Positions 17,115 through 26,708 of a stretch of 64,000 nt of DNA are shown one piece after another. Each line of letters begins with the position of its first letter. Position 1 is the stretch's first letter. The position numbers were made by a program, and so were the translations under genes. The stretch covers positions 310,001 to 374,000 of the forward strand of contig NZ_JADHDA010000004.1 of NCBI RefSeq assembly GCF_015277735.1, written 5' to 3'. The notes below the pieces were generated by a model. That model was not told the DNA's origin, ran no database searches, and saw nothing but the letters and a program-made list of their open reading frames with translations. The DNA comes from Psychrobacter sp. NG254. Its GTDB lineage: Bacteria; Pseudomonadota; Gammaproteobacteria; Pseudomonadales; Moraxellaceae.

Positions 17115-19187
17115 TTAACCACTATTCTTGACACGCTTGAATGGGTTGATCGTTTTACTTTCTCCAGCTGGCATGCTGCCATGAGGATCAGAACCACGCC
17201 CAATCACAGGCAATAGCAATGTTTTATGCGGGTAATGTGAACTGTTTAATAACCCATCACGGAGTATCTGACGCTGATCATCATCAAAATCGATAGTCAC
17301 TAAGGATTCCTCGATACTAGTCATTGCCTCGTGCCACAGAGTCTCTTCATTGATATGATAGTGCTCAACCAATGACTCGATAATCGCCCGAAGATTAACC
17401 AGTAACCCTAGCGACTGTAGATAAAATATCAGCGCTTTCGGCGTCTCTCGATATAGACGATTTTTAAAACCTGGTGGGCTCAGATATTCAGGATCTGCTA
17501 TTTTATGGCGTGCCAGCCATGGTGGATAGATACGTACGGAATCATGATCACGTAATAACAGACTGGTAAAACGATTGTCTTTTAATACGATAACAATATT
17601 TTGCCCGTGCATCTCGGGCGCAAACCCTAGGCGTAAGCAGCGAAGCATCGTCCCCAAAAACATATCGCAAAGACTTTTAAAGCACGCTATGACAGCGAGT
17701 TTCTTATTCTTTGGCGAGCCTTCTTGAAAGCTGTTTTGGCTAGTACTATGAATGCCCTCCTGAGCAATCCCGTCAAAAATGTGATGGCTGACACCTTGCT
17801 TATAGACCAACATGCCCAAGCTTGCCATGGGTAACAGTTGAATCGTATCGTCACAAAGATCTGCTGGCAGTTGACGTAGCATCGCGCCTAAATGCGTGGG
17901 TTTTTCTTGATAAAAATAAGGATTGATAGCGCTTTTATCATGCAAATGAGAGGGCAACATATAACCCCACCACAGACGTTCATCCCATAACCGTAGCTGT
18001 GCTGATAGCTCAGGGTCTAACGTTCTTGCCTGCATCAATATGGCTTGGTTTTTTTCACCATTGATCAGCTTGAGGGCTGGCAAGTAACGCTTTGAGTTCA
18101 GTGCATACACACCTATAGGCAGCTTAATGCTATTTGGTGTATCAGCATCAATTAACATACTGCGCATGGATGAGCTGGCATAAGTGATGAGCGTATCAAA
18201 CTTGAGGGCGACAACTGTGCCATTGGTAAGATCCTCAGCATACATGTCATCAATCACATGAGTCATTTGCCAAGGGTGTACGGGCATCGCAATGTGCGTC
18301 TCCGCTATGCCTTTGTCATCTAGCTCTCGCATCAAACTCTGCTGCTGCGTAGTATCCAAAAGATATTTCGCTGGATTTTGCGTTGTTGTGTCTTGAACAT
18401 GCTCTGCCACCATGACATGGCTTTTGGCAATGGCGACCCATACCAGCGTAATGGGCTGGTTAAACTCTGCCATATAGCGTTTATATTCTTGTGCAGTAAA
18501 ACCCAACTTGCCCTTTGCCAATGGATGAAACGGACGATCCATCAGTGAGGCCCACTGCTCCGCCGCAATCAAGGTTTGATGCCAATGCGGGTGCTGACAC
18601 ACTGTAGTTGTGATATTTGCCGCTGCTGACTGTTGCTGCGCTATAAAGGAAGCCTTTAAGCTTTCTTTTAACTTTAAGACACCGACATCAGACAACGTAG
18701 CACTATCCATCATTGATAAAAACATATCTAACAACTGCTGTGGTGAGCCTACTGGCTCTAGCAAAGCGCTATCTACATGACGCTTGCTATTAAGGTTATG
18801 TATGACAGGCAGACAAGATTTAGATAATCGCCACGGTGAAGCGTAAGCAGGCTCTACCAGTAGTAACAACTGTCTATTTTGACTAACCTGCATCACCATC
18901 AATGAGTTATCTTGGTCAAAGAAGTCTTGATACTGCTGTGGCAGTGACGCTAAAAGTAGCGACGCTAAAAATTGATGCGCGTCTTGAGCTTGTGACGTTT
19001 TATGATTTGCCAAATACTCATGGATGGTTGTCACTTGAATAAGGTGCTCATCCACCCACTGCTCTAATAAGAAACACTCTACCAAATGGTTAATCAGCGA
19101 CCATTGAACAGCCTCGACATCTAGCTCAGGGTTTGCATCAAGGTGGCTGTTTTTCGCAGAATTTTGTACAGGAAATAATGTATGCAT
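17115..19187 (-). CDS. IucA/IucC-family (NIS) siderophore synthetase, third copy
   Basis: Start at 19187, five bases after the preceding stop, with AGGGG provided by the end of the preceding gene; 690 residues, long for the family (usually 580-620). NIS synthetases adenylate a carboxylate such as citrate and condense it with an amine or alcohol. Seen: AMPVHPWQMT (the HPWQ ATP-binding motif), PEMHGQNIVIVLKD and LLRDHDSVRIYPPWL near the C-terminus (FhuF-like end). The extra length is mainly in the N-terminal 200 residues. Simple diaminopropane-citrate pathways need only two such enzymes, so this third one points to a further building block or a second product. Confidence 0.88.
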   Translation of the reverse strand: MHTLFPVQNSAKNSHLDANPELDVEAVQWSLINHLVECFLLEQWVDEHLIQVTTIHEYLANHKTSQAQDAHQFLASLLLASLPQQYQDFFDQDNSLMVMQVSQNRQLLLLVEPAYASPWRLSKSCLPVIHNLNSKRHVDSALLEPVGSPQQLLDMFLSMMDSATLSDVGVLKLKESLKASFIAQQQSAAANITTTVCQHPHWHQTLIAAEQWASLMDRPFHPLAKGKLGFTAQEYKRYMAEFNQPITLVWVAIAKSHVMVAEHVQDTTTQNPAKYLLDTTQQQSLMRELDDKGIAETHIAMPVHPWQMTHVIDDMYAEDLTNGTVVALKFDTLITYASSSMRSMLIDADTPNSIKLPIGVYALNSKRYLPALKLINGEKNQAILMQARTLDPELSAQLRLWDERLWWGYMLPSHLHDKSAINPYFYQEKPTHLGAMLRQLPADLCDDTIQLLPMASLGMLVYKQGVSHHIFDGIAQEGIHSTSQNSFQEGSPKNKKLAVIACFKSLCDMFLGTMLRCLRLGFAPEMHGQNIVIVLKDNRFTSLLLRDHDSVRIYPPWLARHKIADPEYLSPPGFKNRLYRETPKALIFYLQSLGLLVNLRAIIESLVEHYHINEETLWHEAMTSIEESLVTIDFDDDQRQILRDGLLNSSHYPHKTLLLPVIGRGSDPHGSMPAGESKTINPFKRVKNSG

Positions 19188-19191
19188 CGTC

Positions 19192-21096
19192 TTACCCCTG
19201 ACTTTTAAACAATGGGTTATTGATGTATTTAATCGGGAATGCTTTATCTCCGAATAATCGGCGCTTAGCCAATGACTCAATGCGCGTTTGTTCAGCGAAT
19301 ACATCAAACAAGTCGAACCGTACTTGATGCTCTGGATGAGAGGTTTGATAGTCGGTCACGCAGTCAGCGACCTGTTGCCAAAACGCCACTTCAGCATAGT
19401 GATAATGCGTCTGCATAAAAATCGCAATATCTGACAACGCCACAAAGAATAAGCAAGCAACCGTCATATCCCGAATGCCATCTGTATCTTCGGTCTCGAT
19501 GAACGAGCCTCTATTTAAGGCTGCATGTGCAGGTGGCAAGCTATAAAAGTCTGGACGCAAGTGTTGTTGGGTTAAGTGCTCAGGTGAATAGCGAACCCCG
19601 TCATGCAAATCTTTTAATAAGACTTTTACAGGATAACCATCTTCATGTACCAAGATGATGTTTTGCGCATGGCACTCTAATGCCACACCATAACCAAATA
19701 GAATATGTAGTAAAGGGGTGACAGTGACCTTAATTAACTGCGCAATCCATGTCTCTACACCATATTTATCAAGCCAAGATGCTATCAGATGCGAGCCATC
19801 AGCATTGACATAACTGACACCATTGAGCGGAAATGCTGTTTGACTTTTTGATAGATACTGACTAACGTTTTCTCGCCAAATCGCAGCCAGCCCGCCATAC
19901 ATATTTGGATGCTGGTAGCCGCGTGTGCGTAACGCCTCATGGTCTAAACTGACACCAACGGTCTCACCCAAAAATGCAATGGGTAATACTTGAGCTGTCT
20001 GGTCATCTGCAATCAATTGATTTAACCAAGTAGTAACAACAGCGGCATTCATCACGGTATGCTTTGCTAATATCCGCGTGCTTGAGGTGTTAATCAGATG
20101 CATACTTAGCTTTAGGTATGCTTTGTTATTACTGGCGTCAGTATCACTAAGCATCGTCAATGAGCGAATAGACTGCTGAGCGCGGTACTGATGACCCGCA
20201 CTACCTAAGTAGATAACTTCTTGCGTGGCAATCAGTGGTTGTAATGCTTGAATTAAGGTATTTTGCCATTGCCAAGGGTGTGCAGGTATTAGGCAATAAT
20301 TATTAGCCGTCTCATTTGTGCTTGTAAGTACTTCTGTGAGTTTGGCATTAAGTGCATCAAATTCACTAGTACCCACATAATCTTTCACCCATTCATTTAT
20401 ATCGATGCCGGTAGTGGTATTGCTCACCAGTAGCTGTTTTTTGACCGCCAACCACACGACGTCGATGTTTTGATCAAACTCTGGGCCATAGTCATAGTTG
20501 TCTTGCAAATCAAAACCAATACGAGATTTAAAGCACGGATGATAAGGATGCCCTGCCGTCAAATAGCCTTCGAGTTGCTCATAAGTGAGCTTATCAATAG
20601 GCACAGGTATGTTAGAAGCCAGTATCTGAGATTGTGTTTCGTTCACTAAGGTATGACGCAGCTCTTTGATAAAGCTGTCTTTGAGTTCTGCACCTTCAAT
20701 GTTGAGCAAGATATCACTGATTACATGCTCAAGAATGGCGTCTTGGGCAACACCATTAACCACTCGCTGTACATTCAAGTCATTTAAACGGATGATGTCA
20801 AAACTGTAATGAATATAACCTTGCGCGGTATAACAGACATCATCACCTACTTTGATAATAAAATTCAGCAGCGCCTCATTATCAGCACTGTCGTGAGCAG
20901 TGTTCGCACTTTCAGATTCAAACTCAATGATATTTTCATACAACAATGCTTGTAGCAATTGCTTAATCACTCGTTGCTCAGCGCGTGCCATGATTTTATA
21001 ATCGACAGGCGCTTGCCACGGTTTAGTTGCATAAGTAACGTCAGTACTATGATGACTATTATTGTTTTTGGTAGAGTTTGCTAGATTATTGGACAT
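19192..21096 (-). CDS. IucA/IucC-family (NIS) siderophore synthetase, second copy (RhbF/IucC-like)
   Basis: The ATG at 21096 has AGGAAG nine bases upstream and is preferred to one 57 bases earlier; 634 residues. Motifs are GHPYHPCFKSRIGFD, LIPAHPWQWQN, CHAQNIILVHEDGYP and LKDLHDGVRYSPEHL. It is likely to carry out the second amide bond to citrate, as IucC or RhbF does. It heads a second transcription unit with its own Fur box at 21159-21177, with the third synthetase and the RraA-like gene packed behind it with gaps of four or five bases. Confidence 0.9.
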   Translation of the reverse strand: MSNNLANSTKNNNSHHSTDVTYATKPWQAPVDYKIMARAEQRVIKQLLQALLYENIIEFESESANTAHDSADNEALLNFIIKVGDDVCYTAQGYIHYSFDIIRLNDLNVQRVVNGVAQDAILEHVISDILLNIEGAELKDSFIKELRHTLVNETQSQILASNIPVPIDKLTYEQLEGYLTAGHPYHPCFKSRIGFDLQDNYDYGPEFDQNIDVVWLAVKKQLLVSNTTTGIDINEWVKDYVGTSEFDALNAKLTEVLTSTNETANNYCLIPAHPWQWQNTLIQALQPLIATQEVIYLGSAGHQYRAQQSIRSLTMLSDTDASNNKAYLKLSMHLINTSSTRILAKHTVMNAAVVTTWLNQLIADDQTAQVLPIAFLGETVGVSLDHEALRTRGYQHPNMYGGLAAIWRENVSQYLSKSQTAFPLNGVSYVNADGSHLIASWLDKYGVETWIAQLIKVTVTPLLHILFGYGVALECHAQNIILVHEDGYPVKVLLKDLHDGVRYSPEHLTQQHLRPDFYSLPPAHAALNRGSFIETEDTDGIRDMTVACLFFVALSDIAIFMQTHYHYAEVAFWQQVADCVTDYQTSHPEHQVRFDLFDVFAEQTRIESLAKRRLFGDKAFPIKYINNPLFKSQG

Positions 21097-21158
21097 AGAT
21101 ATAAGCTTCCTGTCTGAAAATTGAATCAAATAAAAGTATGAATTTAGACGCATTTAAA

Positions 21159-21177
21159 GCGAATGATAATTATTTAC
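21159..21177 (-). promoter_or_regulatory. Fur box before the second NIS synthetase
   Basis: On the minus strand GTAAATAATTATCATTCGC matches the 19-base Fur consensus at about 13 positions. It lies in the 120-base gap between the exporter gene and the second synthetase, so the last three genes can be transcribed on their own under iron limitation. Confidence 0.65.
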
Positions 21178-21216
21178 GTTAATAAGTTAAAGTAAACCCC
21201 GATACGGGGTATTTGT

Positions 21217-22701
21217 TTATGGGGATCGTGGTAATTTGCACGCTGAAGGAATCGTGAATAATAAGATCACTGCGATGACTACCAGTATTTCTTGGATGGC
21301 GCTTGCCATGCCGTCACTACTACCTGCTGCTAATAACTGCGCACTTCGACTGCCTATATAAAGGGTGGAAAGCGTGATAAATATGGTAGAGATGATGCGG
21401 CGACTGATGTTATTAAGGGCGGCTCCTTCAGTGACTGAGTCTTTGGGTAAGCTGCTAAACCCAACGGTAGTGGTTGGTAGGTATGCTAGACCCACTCCGA
21501 CGCCTCGTATACTCATAATGAGCATTAATAGCCAAAGCGTGGGCTGATACAAGCACCATGCCAGTATCAAGGTAGATAGCGCACTAATCGCAATTCCTAC
21601 GATGCCAATTCCTCTAGCACCTTGCTTATCTACCATCTTGCCAGCGTAATGTGTGGTGATACTGGCCACGAGCGTCGCGACCATCAGGACAACACCTGTC
21701 CATAAAGCACTTTCGCCCATCACGTCTTGTATCAATACGGGTAATAATAAGAGACACAGCATCAAACCGACTGTTTGGCTAATGCTAATGATATTACTGT
21801 GCAAATAGGTCTTATTATTGAACAAGCGCACGTTTAATAACGGATGACGCTGACGCCGCTCATAGGCCCACCAAACCATCGCGGACAGTAAAAATCCGAC
21901 AGACAATAAACCCAACGTGGCTATCTTTAATAATCCGTCACTACTGAACAATCCACCAGTAAAGTCTATCTTCAGCGTGCTCAGCCAAACCATCATCGCA
22001 AGCAGCCAAGTGAGTAAGCTGATAAACCCGATGGTATCGAAAGGGCTTTTTTCATCATGTGAGCGCATATCAGGTATTAACCACCACACCATCGCCATGA
22101 CCACCATACTAAGTGGCAAGGTAATGGCAAACAGTGTCCACCACGCAAACTGCTCAACCAAGTAAGCACCTACCAAAGGGCCAAACGCCAACGACATCAT
22201 AATAACAATGCCCCATAGCGCCATTACTCTGCCGTGCTGCTGCTGCGGATAAATCTGATATAGCATACCAATAGACAGCGGGATAATCAGACCGCCACTC
22301 AGTCCTTGTATGGCTCTGGCAATGATGACAAAGCTCATACTAGACGCCAGCATCCCAATGACTGAGCCCAGCATAAATCCAAAAATTGCCGCCAAATAAA
22401 CATGCTTAAAAGGAAGCTTTTTGTTTAAGTAGCCACTCAGCATCAGCCCCACACTCATGGCCAATACATAAGCATTTAGCACCCAGCCGCCCATCACGAT
22501 ATCGACATCAAACACCGACATAAAGACAGGAATCGCTGGATTGAGCGCGCTATTACTAAAGCTGACCACCGTACCGCCGAGCAGTAGTGTCAGTAACACC
22601 TGCTGTACCTGTTTGTCGGTAAAGCCATTACCATTACTATTCGAGGCTTCGTTTATAGGCGACTCATTGGTAGATGCCTTATTTATAGGTGCTTTGCTCA
22701 T
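21217..22701 (-). CDS. MFS transporter (DHA2, 14-helix), probable siderophore exporter
   Basis: A 494-residue EmrB-type major facilitator with about fourteen helices after a hydrophilic N-terminal 30 residues. Typical elements are GGWVLNAYVLAMSVGLMLSG, the RAIQGLSGGLIIPL motif C and GPLVGAYLVEQFAWW. The start codon overlaps the stop of the acetyltransferase gene by one base (TAATG), which ties it to the biosynthetic operon. Export of the finished siderophore is the natural role; alternatives such as drug efflux are less likely given the overlap. Confidence 0.85.
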   Translation of the reverse strand: MSKAPINKASTNESPINEASNSNGNGFTDKQVQQVLLTLLLGGTVVSFSNSALNPAIPVFMSVFDVDIVMGGWVLNAYVLAMSVGLMLSGYLNKKLPFKHVYLAAIFGFMLGSVIGMLASSMSFVIIARAIQGLSGGLIIPLSIGMLYQIYPQQQHGRVMALWGIVIMMSLAFGPLVGAYLVEQFAWWTLFAITLPLSMVVMAMVWWLIPDMRSHDEKSPFDTIGFISLLTWLLAMMVWLSTLKIDFTGGLFSSDGLLKIATLGLLSVGFLLSAMVWWAYERRQRHPLLNVRLFNNKTYLHSNIISISQTVGLMLCLLLLPVLIQDVMGESALWTGVVLMVATLVASITTHYAGKMVDKQGARGIGIVGIAISALSTLILAWCLYQPTLWLLMLIMSIRGVGVGLAYLPTTTVGFSSLPKDSVTEGAALNNISRRIISTIFITLSTLYIGSRSAQLLAAGSSDGMASAIQEILVVIAVILLFTIPSACKLPRSP

Positions 22702-23303
22702 TAAGCAGTGGCACCATAAAAATTGAGATACCCTCTAGATTCCAAAAACTCATCGCGATTGCAAAAATACAAAGCGGCGGTCTTTTCTGGCATCTCAATC
22801 AGGCGTTGTACTCTATAGGCAAAGCTATCTGCTAGCCATTGATACACCTCAACCTTGCTATCGGGCTCACCCACGATTTTTTTGGCCTCAGTATGCTCAA
22901 ATATAAACTTGCTGATCATCATACCTGTTGGCTTTAGATAGCCTTTGCCAACTACCGCTGGATCGCCAAGCAAAATATGCCAGCCCATGTCTGTCTCTTT
23001 GGCTTTATAATAATGAGATAATCGGTCGCGAGCCGTCTCATAAATCTCTGTATAACCAATCGGCTTATCATCACAAATGATAAGGTAGAGACGCTGATGG
23101 TCATCGGCCAGCATTTTTTCAAAGTGTGTTTTTAGTTGCGGCATTGGGAGATGTAGCTGCCACTGATCAACCACATGCTCAGCATGCATCCATTTATACA
23201 GCAATGGCATATCATCTGGGTATTTGACAGGTCTCAACGCAAACGTCTTTTGATAAGCTTCAATGCTAAACGTATCGGGTAGGTTTTGGGTGATGGTCGG
23301 CAT
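22701..23303 (-). CDS. siderophore N-acetyltransferase (IucB/RhbD-like GNAT)
   Basis: A 200-residue acyltransferase of the IucB/RhbD type, with AGGAG before the ATG. It has the family's FALRPVKYPDDMPLLYKWMH opening and the acyl-CoA site region GWHILLGDPAVVGKGYL, followed by KKIVGEPDSKVEVYQWL. It should acylate the N-hydroxylated diamine to give the hydroxamate. Acetyl or a longer acyl chain cannot be told; acinetoferrin uses octenoyl, rhizobactin and schizokinen use acetyl. It follows the N-hydroxylase gene after 77 bases. Confidence 0.88.
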   Translation of the reverse strand: MPTITQNLPDTFSIEAYQKTFALRPVKYPDDMPLLYKWMHAEHVVDQWQLHLPMPQLKTHFEKMLADDHQRLYLIICDDKPIGYTEIYETARDRLSHYYKAKETDMGWHILLGDPAVVGKGYLKPTGMMISKFIFEHTEAKKIVGEPDSKVEVYQWLADSFAYRVQRLIEMPEKTAALYFCNRDEFLESRGYLNFYGATA

Positions 23304-23380
23304 GACTTGCTCCTGATTGTTATAGAGTTATATTGTTATTTGATTAATATGGTTTTTATGAAATACGATGCTTATAAAAA

Positions 23381-24775
23381 CTACGCGCCAAAATTTTGAA
23401 ATACTTTTAAGGCATCGGTATCGTAAGTCTGCTCACTTGTTAACTGATTGACGATACACCCTGCTCGATAAGCACCCAGCCCCAAGTCTGGTGCCCCAAC
23501 GCCATGAGTATGGACCTCTTGGTTTTGTACAAAAATCTTGCCATCGGTCGCGATGTCTTTTTGATGCGTCAGCACATATTTCAGTGCATAGTCTCTATCA
23601 ATGACTGGCTGCTCAAACGCATCATGCGCAATGCTAGGCAGTAGCGTATTTAAGCACTCAGGCAGACCGTAACGATAGCCTGTACCAGCAATCACACAGT
23701 CATACTCAGCAGTGAAATCTTGATTCTGTTCACGCTGTCTACCTACCAGTTTTATGGTGTCTGTCGGCTCTGGCACTTCTAGCATTGTTGTCAGTGTTGA
23801 CTCAACCACTTCACAGTTAGACAGCAACGTCGAATACAAATCTTGATTGGTAATACTGCGCTCATAGAGACGATGATAAATATCGCGTATGGTCTCAAAG
23901 CCCATGCCTTTATAGAGCAGGTCTTGCTTGGCAGTGACTTGGGGTTTGGTTGCTGAGTCTAACTCATAAAAGTAGTCTGTATAAGCCGGGCTAAAATGCT
24001 CCAAACCTAATGGGGAATACTCCATGGGGAAAAATCCTGCCGAGCGCGTCATCCAATCTAACTGAAACTTAGGATCGTCATTAGTACTATCATCGCCATC
24101 AAACTGCTGATCAAACAGCGTTCGATACACCTCTGCTGAGGACTGCCCAGATCCCAACACCAATATTTTGGTCAGTTTGTTGTCTGTCTTGGTGCTATTC
24201 AGATCAAGGCTACTAGGATTGAGGCTATCCAAGTCAAAATTATCTGCAAAATGGGCGGTATGCATACAGCGGTTAGGCGCTTGTTTAGCAATGTCTTGCA
24301 ACGATGGTGGTAGCGTGGCCTGTGTTCCTGTTCCTATAACTAAATTTTTAGCATGATAGGTGTTTTGCATGCCATGCTCACAGACGGTCACTACAAATCC
24401 ATCATTACTGTCATCAAACGCCACGTCTATCACTGCCGCATCAAAATTCAGACTATCCAGCTGCTCAGCTACCCATTGGCAATAGTGGTTATACTCTTTA
24501 CGATAAATTTTAAACTCTTCTAAAAAGTAAAACTTAAGCAATCGCTGCTGGGTATGCAAATAATTCAAAAAAGAATACGGACTGGTTGGGTCTATCAGTG
24601 TCACCAAGTCTGCCATAAAAGGCACTTGCAGTGTGGTGCTCGGCAATATCATGCCTTTATGCCAATTAAACTCAGCCTTTTTCTCAAAAAACTTTGCGGT
24701 TACGTCGGTCTTTGTCAGTAATGCCGCCAAACTTAAATTAAACGGCCCTACGCCAATACCAATAATATCTAACAC
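23381..24775 (-). CDS. diamine N-hydroxylase (lysine/ornithine monooxygenase family)
   Basis: The start is a GTG at 24775 with AAGGGG at good spacing, encoding 464 residues. The FAD site is GIGVGPFNLSLAAL at the N-terminus, the NADPH site LVLGSGQSSAEVY around residue 200, and the C-terminal ATP-like motif is GTGYRYGLPECLN. RhbE and IucD are close relatives in function. In this operon the substrate is expected to be 1,3-diaminopropane from the adjacent dat-ddc pair, not lysine. Product: N-hydroxydiaminopropane, passed to the acetyltransferase encoded downstream. Confidence 0.92.
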   Translation of the reverse strand: MLDIIGIGVGPFNLSLAALLTKTDVTAKFFEKKAEFNWHKGMILPSTTLQVPFMADLVTLIDPTSPYSFLNYLHTQQRLLKFYFLEEFKIYRKEYNHYCQWVAEQLDSLNFDAAVIDVAFDDSNDGFVVTVCEHGMQNTYHAKNLVIGTGTQATLPPSLQDIAKQAPNRCMHTAHFADNFDLDSLNPSSLDLNSTKTDNKLTKILVLGSGQSSAEVYRTLFDQQFDGDDSTNDDPKFQLDWMTRSAGFFPMEYSPLGLEHFSPAYTDYFYELDSATKPQVTAKQDLLYKGMGFETIRDIYHRLYERSITNQDLYSTLLSNCEVVESTLTTMLEVPEPTDTIKLVGRQREQNQDFTAEYDCVIAGTGYRYGLPECLNTLLPSIAHDAFEQPVIDRDYALKYVLTHQKDIATDGKIFVQNQEVHTHGVGAPDLGLGAYRAGCIVNQLTSEQTYDTDALKVFQNFGA

Positions 24776-24878
24776 GGTCGCCCCTTAGTGATTTGGTGGT
24801 TACGTTAATTCTGGTGTTCGTTTCTATCGAACCCTAATTTCTATTGTGTGCTTATCTTTGCCGTTCCAATATGACTTG

Positions 24879-26708
24879 CTATGTCATCATAGGGTTTGGG
24901 ATATCGACATAAATAGACTGGGTTTCAACAGGTGCGGTCAGCTCATCGAGTGCATAGAGTCTGGTGAGTAGATTGCCCTTGAACGGCAATGTAGGGCTAC
25001 GCAATAACAAGTCAAATAACGAACGATGCGGGTATTGTTGCTCTAGCGCCATTAGACATGCTTTAAACGTCGTAATTAATGCTTCCTCAGTTACAAGCTG
25101 AGTACGAGCAATAGCAGTAATAAGACCAAATATACTGTTGCCAACTAAATAATAGGCAAAGCGTGAATCGGCAAAGTCTTCTGGAATGACGCACTCTCCT
25201 TCGCTAATAAGCTCGGGATAAGCGTCAATGAGCGGCGTGGCGTACTCCGCAATATAGCCAAACCCTTGATTGTCTCTGGCCCAAAACTTAGTAGGATAGC
25301 CGTCTGTTAGCTCGATGAGACTGTTTTGCTGATGTACCTCAAAACCAATACCATGCTGATAGTACATATGAACCAGCGGTATAAAACCAACTTGCAAATA
25401 AGTGTCAAACCACTGGACAGCCACCTGTTCTAAAGGCTCATCTGTCTGTCTATGGATAGACTTAAATAATGTCTCTAAGCGATTGGTGAGACGAGTTGGA
25501 TGGTCTTGGCTTAAGCTGGCAAGATTGGTGACTTGAGTATCCTCTGTGAAAGGATTGTCACGTAAGATACAGATGGTTTCATCAATGATTTTTCCATCGA
25601 CACGTAAGGCAATCCAAGCAGGATCATTCAATACCGCAATCGTAGGATACTGGGTCTTGAGCTGAGTACCATAGTCGCTACGCCAGATTCGGCAGGCATG
25701 CATACCGCGTTTGCATTCTTTGGGCAGGTTAATCCGCACCGAATTGGTAATCGCCACAGACAACGACAGTTTAAACATCCAAGGCGCATCAAAGGCCGCT
25801 AGTGTGCGTACTGATGTCGTTGGATGCAAATACCAACCGAGCTCGCCCAAGTCGAACAATTGACCTTGTTCTAGCAGCTTTTGATGCCACGGCTGCTGCT
25901 GCAAAAACCTTGCTTGCCAAGGGTGCAATGGCAACAGCTTATAGTCAGGATGCTCATCCACAAGTTGCTGCTGATAGCCACTCATATCAGCTTGTACCTT
26001 TGCTTTGAGCGCTGTGGTAATGCTCTCGCCATCTACGAATTCTTCTGTAATGCAGCCAGGATGCACTAGCCAGTAATGCAGCTGGGTTTTGCTACTGGTC
26101 TCGGGCGCATACTTCGCCCACTCGGCACCATAAAAGCCGGCACGGCCTTTGGGTGTAGGATGCATGGCATGACCGTAAATAAGGTTTTGTTCGGTCTGAA
26201 TAAAGTCTTGCTGATAGTCAACGATGTCATCAATCTCATCATTGCGATGCTCTAAAATAATCTGCAGCCCCTCATAACTCTCAATCCAGCGCTTTAATAC
26301 GCCATTGGCATCTAGCGTCGCTTTGTCTTTATAACGATGCACGATGTCTTCAATAATCAAAGACGCTAAACTCATAGCAGAGGATTTTATCCATAGGCTG
26401 TTTTGCAAAGGGTCGTCCAGTTGCGTGTCTAATGTTGAGTCTGATCGTATGCTGACCTGCTTATTCAATGTAAGCGGCGTGCCAGCCAAACGATGCTGAC
26501 CCAATTGGCTCACTCTATCGACAGGTACGACCATTACCGTGTTCGAAGGCAATAGCATTAGCACTAATAGAGGCTTGTTTTGTGAGGCCTGCTTCTGTAT
26601 ATCATCCTGCTGCTCTACGGCAATAATATCGCCGCGACCAGTCTCAAAACAGTAAGCATTGATTAGATTTTGTAGTGTGAGACGATCAAGCGTTTTATGC
26701 TGCATCAT
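24879..26708 (-). CDS. IucA/IucC-family (NIS) siderophore synthetase, first copy (RhbC-like)
   Basis: A 609-residue NIS synthetase. Its start overlaps the stop of the decarboxylase gene by four bases (ATGA). Motifs are GHAMHPTPKGRAGFYGAEWA, LPLHPWQARFL and FEVHQQNSLIELTDGYPTKF, with a FhuF-like end. The order dat, ddc, synthetase is that of rhbA-rhbB-rhbC, so it is likely the enzyme that joins the first amine to citrate. Unlike the third copy it has the usual family length. Confidence 0.9.
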   Translation of the reverse strand: MMQHKTLDRLTLQNLINAYCFETGRGDIIAVEQQDDIQKQASQNKPLLVLMLLPSNTVMVVPVDRVSQLGQHRLAGTPLTLNKQVSIRSDSTLDTQLDDPLQNSLWIKSSAMSLASLIIEDIVHRYKDKATLDANGVLKRWIESYEGLQIILEHRNDEIDDIVDYQQDFIQTEQNLIYGHAMHPTPKGRAGFYGAEWAKYAPETSSKTQLHYWLVHPGCITEEFVDGESITTALKAKVQADMSGYQQQLVDEHPDYKLLPLHPWQARFLQQQPWHQKLLEQGQLFDLGELGWYLHPTTSVRTLAAFDAPWMFKLSLSVAITNSVRINLPKECKRGMHACRIWRSDYGTQLKTQYPTIAVLNDPAWIALRVDGKIIDETICILRDNPFTEDTQVTNLASLSQDHPTRLTNRLETLFKSIHRQTDEPLEQVAVQWFDTYLQVGFIPLVHMYYQHGIGFEVHQQNSLIELTDGYPTKFWARDNQGFGYIAEYATPLIDAYPELISEGECVIPEDFADSRFAYYLVGNSIFGLITAIARTQLVTEEALITTFKACLMALEQQYPHRSLFDLLLRSPTLPFKGNLLTRLYALDELTAPVETQSIYVDIPNPMMT